A DNA stretch of 19,579 bases from contig CANPYH010000010.1 in assembly GCA_947588325.1 (NCBI GenBank), positions 1 to 19,579 of the forward strand. Direction: 5' to 3'. Positions 5,836 to 13,500 of the stretch are shown here, in pieces. Numbering within the stretch: the stretch's first letter is position 1; every line of letters begins with the position of its first letter. The translations under genes were made by a program, and so were the position numbers. The notes under the pieces are model-generated. The model ran no database searches. It was not told the DNA's origin and saw only the letters and a list, made by a program, of their open reading frames with translations. The stretch comes from an uncultured Clostridia bacterium (GTDB lineage Bacteria > Bacillota > Clostridia > Christensenellales > Pumilibacteraceae).

Positions 5836-8800
5836 TTATATCTTACGTACTTTCCTTGTTAAACCGCAAGGAGACTGATCTATTATGCGAATGTCGCGAC
5901 CTGTAATATTTTTACCTATTCGAGTTATTCCGCATGATTTACCCTCGTGGAGCAGGGACAAATCGGAATTTTCCGCATTGCAATGCATTGTTTTTATAAT
6001 CTCTTTAAGCACTTTGATTTGATCAAGCAGAGAACATTTGATAAAATCATCACGCCTACTTTCCAATGTGTTACGAAATGCAACCAACCCGCTTATTCCA
6101 CCATATAACGATCTTTGTTTATTGCCGTCTTTTTCTCCTTTTAACTTCCGGACTATGGCGTCGTACAACGATATATTTTTTTCAGCGGATATTTTGCGCA
6201 TTTCAAGCGCGTGCAAAACGGACTCTTGGCATTTTTCGTCTATCGTGCCATTCTTTATCGCCTCGAGAATCTTTACTATGTCTTTTACATGCTTGTCCGT
6301 ATCTGCATCGGTAAACCATTGCGTCGCATTGTGCAACGTTATTCGGTTGCCCGTAATCCCGGCGATCCAAACAAGCGTGCCATCAACGGAAAGCAAGCTT
6401 TTTATCTTGAGCTTCGGAACAATAATTTGCGGAGACACAAGTCCTTTACTCTCGAAATAGCGGAGAAGTTTAGTTTCGTCGCCCTTTGTCTCATAATCCA
6501 CAAGCACGGGAACGTTTTCCATCGTTCTTATCTTTTTGCCTTTGTTGTCAACCGAATCGACAACGGCGAAGTATGCGGTTTTAAGACTGGAAAATCCGCC
6601 ATATTTCTCTGCCGGCATATTCTTCTTACGCGGCGCATCCAGCGATATCTGCCCTCGTGTATCATATTTGCTACGCCCTTCTGTCGCGGGATAAACTGTC
6701 TCGTCATAGAAGGCGCCGGTGTTTGTATAAGCGTAACGCGTCACCGTCATACTCGTTTTAGCGCATACTTGTTTTACCGTAACAATTGACTTGTCTTTGT
6801 CCCACGCCCCTTTCGTATTCCAGTTTTTGAACATCTTCTCCCTGTTATATGCTCGTAGTTCGCTATTTTCGCTATCCGCGTTGCGAGAATAGTAATAGCT
6901 ACGAGGCGAAGAAAACCGAGTATCATAGACATTTCCGACTACAATGTTGAGATAAGCGTCCCTCGCGTGATGTAAGTCATTGGTTTCGCGGCACTTTACG
7001 ATATCAAAAATTTGTCGGAACTCGGAGACGTAAGTGGCTTTGCTGTATACAATCTTTGTACCTTGGGCGTTGTATTTTCGCTTCAAAAGTTCCGCGACAG
7101 CCTTTGCGCTTTGGTCGGTTTCAACAAGCTGTCTGTTTATGAAACCCTCGAAGTCGGCGGATTGAAGCTCTCCACGTCTGCTGAGCAGCGCATATTTTTT
7201 ATCGCTGATAAGTCCTTTTTCGTGCCACATTTTCCACACGCTCCGCATATTGGGTGATACCACATCTTCGGGAATGGGATAATTAGCGCGTTTATCGCTG
7301 TTATTAATATCTTTGCGCACCAACACTTTATTGTCGATGCTGTCGTCCTTTACCAAAGACCGGGGCACAATGTGATCGACGTCATACAAATCCGTCGCCA
7401 GGATGCCGAGATCGATTTTTTCGCCTGAATAAGCGCACCTACCGCATTGCATGAAGTACAGGTACAGCCTTTCACTACGCAGCTCTGCGTCGTTCTTCCC
7501 TTTCAATTCTTGATTCAATTCGTTTATATCCGCCGCCGTCTTGCCAAGTTCGCGATAGAGTTCCTCAATTTTCTTTTTGCGGGAATCCTTACGCTTTTTC
7601 TCTTCGTCATGGCGCGTTACTTCCACAAATATCTTCTCGGGTGCATATCCTAATGCCGATACGTATTCGTCCGTCATTTGAAGCGCTTGCCAAATACCGC
7701 GGCGCACTTTAGGAGAGACATACATTTCTTCTATGCTCTTGTATGTTACGCTTTCCTCTTGCCCGCTATTCAATTTCTTAATCTCGTCAAGGAAGGAATA
7801 TTTGTCCGAATTCAACAATTCGTTGAGGTTACAATTGGTATTCCACAACTCGCCGAGTAAGGTATACACCTCACCCGTTCCGGGATCGCTACCGCCGTAT
7901 GTTTCGCACAGGAACTCTTTAGATAATCTGCCAAAGTCCTTGAATGACAACCCTTTGAGCCGCTTGATATTATCGTGGATTTCGGGAATATTGCCGTACT
8001 TTTTCTCGATACGCTCCGCAACAATGGACTTATCATCCGTATTGACGGTGTGATACAATATTATGTCCTCGACCACCTCAAGATTTTTATAGCCAAAGTT
8101 TCTGCCAATGAACAGCGTATTGCCCATGAAGTCGCCGAGTATATTTTTAAGGGCTATGTATGAACTCATACTGCAAGCGAATTCATCGCCGTCTATACCC
8201 GACAAAGACGTAAGCTCGACCTCGTCTCGAGTAATGAGACCTTTAGTTAAGAGATATTGCTTGATCTTCTTTTTTGTAACCTTCTTCTCCTTCAAAAATA
8301 CGTCGTTGAATATATCCTGCTTCAACTCCGTGGACATAGGGCGCTCGTTTATTTGTAATTTATTAAGCTGGTTGAGTACGTTATACGTCTGGTATATTAT
8401 CGAGTTTTTGGGGAGAACATCCTTGCCGAACAGGTAGGTACACTTATTCGTCATCCGCCTGATAAATTCGTCGTTGCTCTTTGCCTTGTCCACCTTGTCG
8501 TCGAAATTCCACGGCGTGATTCTTTCCTTATCGTCTTCGCTTGTCCGCACCATCCAGCTATTCCCGCCGAGCCCATGCAAACTTTCCGAATGATAGGTGT
8601 TGAGCGGCCCTACATAATATGGAATGCGGAAGGTAAATATTTTACGTATTTTCTCCGCCGTGGAAATTCCGTCTTCCCCGACGTCGCAGAATTGGGGATA
8701 ATCCTTACAAAGGTTTTCAAGAATGGCGTTAAGCTCGATTCCGTTTATTTGGTGAGGGAATGTGCCGTTATCCGCATTCAATATTTTGGGCAGAAATTGG

Positions 8801-10056
8801 CAATCCTCGCTTTTGAGCTCGTCCAAAATCTCATTCAACGTATTTTGATCGACTATTTTATCCCGACAACCTTCCAGCGTCTCAGAAAGGAATGTATAGA
8901 AGTTCTTAAATTCTCCCGCTTTAAGTTTTTTAACGGGCACTTTTTTCCCACCGATTTTGGAATAACCTATATACCTCACATAATTATAAATCTTTTCTTT
9001 TTCTTTGGATAATTGCTTGAAAATACGTCTATATTCATTGTTCAAGCCGCTTTCGCGCAACAAAGTTTTGAGCTTCTTCAAATCTTGTTTGTGCTTGTCA
9101 TATATTTCGATCATCGCGTCGGAAATGTATGTATGTTTTTTGAGCACTCGAGCAAACAAAATATAATCGTATAAGCGCTTAAGCTTGTCGAGAACTTCAA
9201 AATCTTCCTCGTCTATTTCTTGCGATAATTTATCCAATTGATCGTCGGTCATATCGCTGAATTTGCAACTGTCGTCTTTGTCTAACCCCTCTTTATACTC
9301 CTCTTTGTCAAAAACGTCGGACAGCTTTGCGGTCCCGCCTGCAAGCAAGTCAAGCATGCCCGACTTCGCTTTTTGCGTTTTTGTAACTTCGAAGAATTCT
9401 CTGAATTTTTGCTTTTTATCACTTATCGTGCTTTTGGTAATTGCAAGATTTTTGAACTCCTCGGCTCGACCGGATACGTCGAACTTCGGCGGATCTTCCG
9501 AAAATGCCATTTCACAAGCTTCGTTTATATCGTTAAATAGCGTCCCAATGTCGCCGACGTCGTTCATGCTCTCCCCCGGGAAGAGAAAATGCCCGCGATA
9601 TTTGATAATATGGTGCAATGCGAGATAATAGAGGCGGAGATCCTTCGGAGAGTCGTGTTCTATGAGCGCACGACGAAGATGGAAGATTGTGGGATACCGC
9701 TTGTGAAAATCTACGTCGGTAAAATCCTCATCGGAAAAAAGAGAGAATTTCGAGTCAAGTCTCCCGTCTTTATCCTCTGCCCAAAAAGCGCTGTTATTAA
9801 GGCGTATAAAGAACAACTTGTCTTCCAAATACGGCGCGAACAATTCTTGCAAAAAATCTATGCGCTGCTTTCTGCGCGCTAACCTCCTGCGCATAGACCG
9901 CTTTGTTCTCCTGCCCGACGCGTCTTGCGCTTCGTCGAACAGACGTACCGCCCACGCGTCCTTGCCCTTAATCCTGAGAAGGTTGTACTCCTCGTCCGTG
10001 CAGGCGATACCTACCGAATCTGTCCCAATGTCCAATCCGATGTAATACTTTTTCAT
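5836..10056 (-). CDS. cas9: Cas9, type II-A RNA-guided endonuclease
   Basis: This 1406-residue effector cuts DNA matching a crRNA bound to tracrRNA. The start chosen is the ATG at 10056 (MKKYYIGLDIGTDSVG), with GGAG six bases ahead. The longer frame from 10101 lies inside the tracrRNA promoter and adds 15 residues not expected before RuvC-I. Domains in order: RuvC-I with Asp9; Arg-rich bridge helix, residues about 48-63 (GRRTKRSMRRRLARRKQR); a large recognition lobe to about 780; RuvC-II with Glu812 in IFVEVTR; HNH with His895 in YDVDHIVPRS and Asn909 in DNKVLV; RuvC-III with HHARDAYLN (His1029, Asp1033); then the PAM-interacting region to the end. All nuclease residues are present. Its length and HNH region resemble the S. 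pyogenes/S. thermophilus CRISPR3 type, but the sequence is clearly divergent. The PAM cannot be read from sequence. Confidence 0.97.
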   Translation of the reverse strand: MKKYYIGLDIGTDSVGIACTDEEYNLLRIKGKDAWAVRLFDEAQDASGRRTKRSMRRRLARRKQRIDFLQELFAPYLEDKLFFIRLNNSAFWAEDKDGRLDSKFSLFSDEDFTDVDFHKRYPTIFHLRRALIEHDSPKDLRLYYLALHHIIKYRGHFLFPGESMNDVGDIGTLFNDINEACEMAFSEDPPKFDVSGRAEEFKNLAITKSTISDKKQKFREFFEVTKTQKAKSGMLDLLAGGTAKLSDVFDKEEYKEGLDKDDSCKFSDMTDDQLDKLSQEIDEEDFEVLDKLKRLYDYILFARVLKKHTYISDAMIEIYDKHKQDLKKLKTLLRESGLNNEYRRIFKQLSKEKEKIYNYVRYIGYSKIGGKKVPVKKLKAGEFKNFYTFLSETLEGCRDKIVDQNTLNEILDELKSEDCQFLPKILNADNGTFPHQINGIELNAILENLCKDYPQFCDVGEDGISTAEKIRKIFTFRIPYYVGPLNTYHSESLHGLGGNSWMVRTSEDDKERITPWNFDDKVDKAKSNDEFIRRMTNKCTYLFGKDVLPKNSIIYQTYNVLNQLNKLQINERPMSTELKQDIFNDVFLKEKKVTKKKIKQYLLTKGLITRDEVELTSLSGIDGDEFACSMSSYIALKNILGDFMGNTLFIGRNFGYKNLEVVEDIILYHTVNTDDKSIVAERIEKKYGNIPEIHDNIKRLKGLSFKDFGRLSKEFLCETYGGSDPGTGEVYTLLGELWNTNCNLNELLNSDKYSFLDEIKKLNSGQEESVTYKSIEEMYVSPKVRRGIWQALQMTDEYVSALGYAPEKIFVEVTRHDEEKKRKDSRKKKIEELYRELGKTAADINELNQELKGKNDAELRSERLYLYFMQCGRCAYSGEKIDLGILATDLYDVDHIVPRSLVKDDSIDNKVLVRKDINNSDKRANYPIPEDVVSPNMRSVWKMWHEKGLISDKKYALLSRRGELQSADFEGFINRQLVETDQSAKAVAELLKRKYNAQGTKIVYSKATYVSEFRQIFDIVKCRETNDLHHARDAYLNIVVGNVYDTRFSSPRSYYYSRNADSENSELRAYNREKMFKNWNTKGAWDKDKSIVTVKQVCAKTSMTVTRYAYTNTGAFYDETVYPATEGRSKYDTRGQISLDAPRKKNMPAEKYGGFSSLKTAYFAVVDSVDNKGKKIRTMENVPVLVDYETKGDETKLLRYFESKGLVSPQIIVPKLKIKSLLSVDGTLVWIAGITGNRITLHNATQWFTDADTDKHVKDIVKILEAIKNGTIDEKCQESVLHALEMRKISAEKNISLYDAIVRKLKGEKDGNKQRSLYGGISGLVAFRNTLESRRDDFIKCSLLDQIKVLKEIIKTMHCNAENSDLSLLHEGKSCGITRIGKNITGRDIRIIDQSPCGLTRKVRKI

Positions 10057-10094
10057 AATTTTCTCCGTCATGTGAAATTTTTTTATAAAACGGC

Positions 10095-10123
10095 TTGACA
10101 AGCCATGTTATACGTGTTATATT
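10095..10123 (+). promoter_or_regulatory. tracrRNA promoter
   Basis: TTGACA (10095-10100), a 17-base spacer and TATATT (10118-10123) form a near-consensus promoter on the plus strand. It should start RNA at about 10130, the very beginning of the anti-repeat. The -35 box lies inside an inverted repeat, GGCTT-GAC-AAGCC (10092-10104), a possible operator. The promoter begins about 40 bases from the cas9 start codon on the opposite strand. Confidence 0.85.
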
Positions 10124-10129
10124 AGGCTT

Positions 10130-10222
10130 ACAGAATAACAAGACAAGTTCAAATAAAAATTTATTCTGACCACCTGTCGCATTGTGCGGCGCAACTCTCG
10201 TTTCAACGAGGGTTGTTTTTTT
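10130..10222 (+). ncRNA. tracrRNA
   Basis: The RNA pairs with the crRNA repeat and holds it in Cas9; RNase III then trims the duplex. The anti-repeat matches the plus-strand repeat over 17 bases (10128-10144). AAGT (10145-10148) and TCAAAT (10149-10154) follow. Against the crRNA this gives a lower stem GUUUGA/UCAAAU, a bulge GA/AAGU and a long upper stem, the same layout as S. pyogenes. Downstream come an A/U-rich nexus region (about 10155-10165), a hairpin GTCGCA-TTG-TGCGGC (10176-10190) and a terminator. The predicted mature length is about 93 bases. It lies divergent from cas9, as in other II-A loci. Confidence 0.93.
10192..10222 (+). terminator. Rho-independent terminator of the tracrRNA
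   Basis: CAACTCTCGT (10192-10201) and ACGAGGGTTG (10206-10215) form a 10-bp stem with one G-U pair around the loop TTCA. Seven T residues (10216-10222) follow. It also serves as the last hairpin of the tracrRNA. Confidence 0.93.
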
Positions 10223-10451
10223 ATGCTCATCAATGTAGCTGCGTCATTCCCCGTGCCCCGATTTATTACGTATGACATTGCCACGACTTTTACCGCTCGG
10301 AAACTACGTAACCTACTATATTTTGTATTATATCATACTTTCAAGTTTCTGTAAATACCAAAAGTGTGACACACCATGAATTATAATTATTGTATAGCGC
10401 TTGCAATTACATGCTGTTTATGTTAAACTATTGTATAGTAGTATCCTATTG
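10223..10451. other. Intergenic region between tracrRNA and the modular lipoprotein gene
   Basis: No gene is supported here. The stretch contains the proposed cas operon promoter (10327-10355) and a direct repeat TATTGTATAG at 10388-10397 and 10439-10448, 51 bp apart. Apart from these I see nothing. Confidence 0.5.
10327..10355 (-). promoter_or_regulatory. Proposed promoter of the cas9-cas1-cas2-csn2 operon
   Basis: On the minus strand TTTACA (10355-10350), a 17-base spacer and TATAAT (10332-10327) form the best promoter found upstream of cas9. Transcription would start near 10320, giving a 5' UTR of about 264 bases that crosses the whole tracrRNA gene antisense. I saw no comparable promoter between the tracrRNA and cas9. 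Confidence 0.55.
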
Positions 10452-10484
10452 AAAAGGCGCGCGGTGCAATTTTGCACCGCGCGC
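10452..10484 (-). terminator. Terminator of the modular lipoprotein gene
   Basis: A 13-bp perfect stem, GCGCGCGGTGCAA (10457-10469) with TTGCACCGCGCGC (10472-10484), lies 30 bases beyond the stop codon of the 10515-16043 gene. On the minus strand it is followed by C and TTTT, a short T tract. The stem could also work in the other direction, insulating the cas region from the lipoprotein gene. Confidence 0.75.
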
Positions 10485-10514
10485 TTGTCTATGTTCGCGC
10501 TTCTTTACTCTCGC

Positions 10515-13500
10515 TTACTCCGCGGCGAACTTGCAAATTCCCAAAGCGTTCCAGGCTTCCTCTGCCCATTTGTGGTTTTTCATCAAGAAGTACTTTTCGC
10601 CGTTGACTTCTATCTCGCCACGTTCCCAGAGTAAGTCGGACGCCCACCTCGAGTTTATATCGAGAGTCTCGTCGGGATTGGTTATTTTGAGGAAGTACGC
10701 CTCTTGTTTGGTAGGATCATCTGTGCGAGTGGACGCAGCGAGGGTGGAAAGGTCGACAATAAAGCGGAACGTCCCTTTTTCCGTCGCACTATTTGCGACC
10801 GTCATTTTGTCCTTTTTGCCGTTAGTGCTCTGCGCAAGTTGCAATTTAAGTTCATTTGCCGCATAGTAACTTGCCGTTGTGCCCTCTATTTCAAGCACAG
10901 GCTTTCCGTCGATAACGGACAATGAAACCCGAGTTATCTTGTTAATGTCCGCAAAAGTTTTCCACTCCAAGTAAGTTCCCGCAGAATCGGAGGCTAATGT
11001 CCACTGCTTGTCGTCGTATCGGTATTGTTGCCCGACGACAAAGCTGCCGTCCGTCTCGGGGAAGAGGTTAAGCGCCTTAAATCCGTCGTCGTTCATTTCG
11101 TAGCGCACGTTAAGCGCCGTCTCCGACGGTTCGGCACCAATCGTTTCGAGCGATATCTCGGCACTGAATGTCCCTCCTTGTATGGTCGCTTCAAATGTCC
11201 TGTCTATTTTAGCAATACCGTCGTTATGCAAGTGGAATATTAACTTTTTAACGCTGAAGCCGCAGGTGCCTTCTATAACAAACTTGCCGTTTGTCATCAG
11301 CATAGAGCTGACGGAAAGCGAATAATCGGGTTCGGGTTCGACATGCGCGGAGTAGTACACCGCCACGCAACCGCTGTTCGTACCGAGACGGAAGTCTTTG
11401 CCGCCGTATGTGCAGGTCTGCCCGATGTCGAGATCGCCTTGGGGTACGTTGGTATTAGCCGTCGCATCGTTAGCTCTATAGCGCAGGTTAAACGGTATCT
11501 TGCTCCCCACGTTATAGCCGATTAACGTATCGAGTGATAATCTCGCCGTAAACGCGCCGTCTGTAAGCTCGGCTTCGACATAGTTATTTTCACTCGCCTT
11601 AATGGTGGTATTGACGAGGTATATGCGAAGTTTGGTGACGTTCTTTGCCGTGCCCGTTACCACAAACTCGCCCGCCGCCTCGTCAAAGGATATCGAAGTA
11701 ACGGAGACGGACACCGTCGTATCGACATGCGCGGAGTAGTACACCGCCACGCACCCGCTGCCGCTGTTGACCTTAAGCTCGAAGTCGTACCCGCCGTATG
11801 TGCATTTTGCGGAGAGGTCCAGCGCCCCTTGTTCCACCTTTTGCATTTCAGCTTCCGTGCTGCCGATTTTGTATCGCAGGTTAAAGGGCGTATTGACTTT
11901 GCCGAAGCCTATCAGCGTGTCAAGGGGGATCCGCGCGGTGAACCTGCCGTCCTCTATGGTTGCGGTAACATGGTAATCTTTGGCAGCGTCTACATTCGCA
12001 TTGTTAAGATATACGTACAGTACCTCTATGTCCTGCACCGCACCCGTGACTACGAACTCGCCCGATTCTTTATCAAACGACAGACTCTCCACCGTCACGG
12101 AGGGGTGAAGTATCTTCTCATACGACATCGCGATATATCCGCCGTCGTCAATGACAGTGAAGGTATAATCGTTAAACTCGCACTCTTCGGGCAGTGCCAA
12201 CTCTCCCACCGCAACGAGTATAATCTCCGCCTCGAGGTCATTGAGCTTATAGCCCAGACGGAAGGCAATCCCCGCCGCGTTATAGCCCAACAATGTCGCG
12301 AGGGACAATCTCGCGGTGAATTCGCCGCCATCTATGGTTGCCTCGACGTAATTCTCCGCGCTGTCTGCAACGTCTTTATTGCCGAGATAAAAGTACAAAG
12401 CCCCGACGTTAACAGCGCTGCCCTTGACCACGAGAGCGCCCGCCTCGAACTCCACCGACGTAACGGTCACCGCCGACGGCACCGCCTCATACGATACTGC
12501 GACGCACTTGGCGCCCGTGTTCACCGCTATCGTGAAGCTGTAACCATTATACACACAGGTCGCGGAGAGGTCCAGCTCCCCCGTCCCGACGTTAATCATT
12601 GCCGCGGCGGTGCTGTCTATGCGGTAGCGCAGGTTGAAAGGTTTGCCCGAGTTATAACCGAGCAATGTATCGAGCGGCAACCGCGCCTCGAAGGCGCCCT
12701 CGGTCGGCTTAACGGCAACGCAATTATCCACGCTCGCGATAACTTCGGTATTGTTAAGATAGACATATAAAGTCTCGACTTCGGGAGCCGTGCCCGTGAC
12801 GATAAACTCGCCTTGCTCCCCGTCGAAAGCGACGGACGAGACCGTTACCGCCGAATCATAGTACACCGCAACGCACTTTGCGCCCGAGTTCACCTGCAAG
12901 CGGAAGTTATATCCCTTATATAAGCATGTCGCGGAGAGATCCAAAGCCCCCTCACCGACGTCGGCGGTAGCCGCATCCGTGCTGCCGATTTTATAGCGCA
13001 GGTTAAAAGGCGTGCCGACTTTGCCGAAACCTATCAAGGTCGCAAGGGACAAACGCGCAGTGAACCCGCCACCCTCGATAGCTGCGGTTACATAGTTATT
13101 TGTGCTGCCCCCGACATTCGCATTGTTAAGATATACGTACAGTACCTCTATATCCTGCACCGCACCCGTGACCACAAACTCGCCCGATTCTTTATCAAAC
13201 GACAGACTCTCCGCCGTCACGGACGGGTGCAATATCTTCTCATACGACACCGCGATATATCCGCCGTCGTCAATGACCGCAAACATATAGTCGTTGAACT
13301 CGCACCCTTCGGGCAGTGCCAACTCTCCCACCGCAACGGGTATAATCTCCGCCTCGAGGTCGTTGAGCTTGTAGCCCAAGCGGAACGTAACCCCCGCCGC
13401 GTTATAGCCCAACAAGGTTGCGAGGGACAGCCGCACCGTGAACGCTCCGTCCTGCACCGTAGCGGCAACGGGGTTTTCCGACCCATCGACGTCGCGGCTT

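Noticed and set aside
10057..10101. N-terminal extension of Cas9 to an ATG at 10101
   Set aside because: The extra 15 residues overlap the tracrRNA promoter, and the internal ATG at 10056 has a good GGAG site and places RuvC-I Asp at the usual position 9.
10388..10448. Direct repeat TATTGTATAG, 51 bp apart, as an operator
   Set aside because: Short A/T-rich repeats are expected by chance here; there is no regulator gene nearby.
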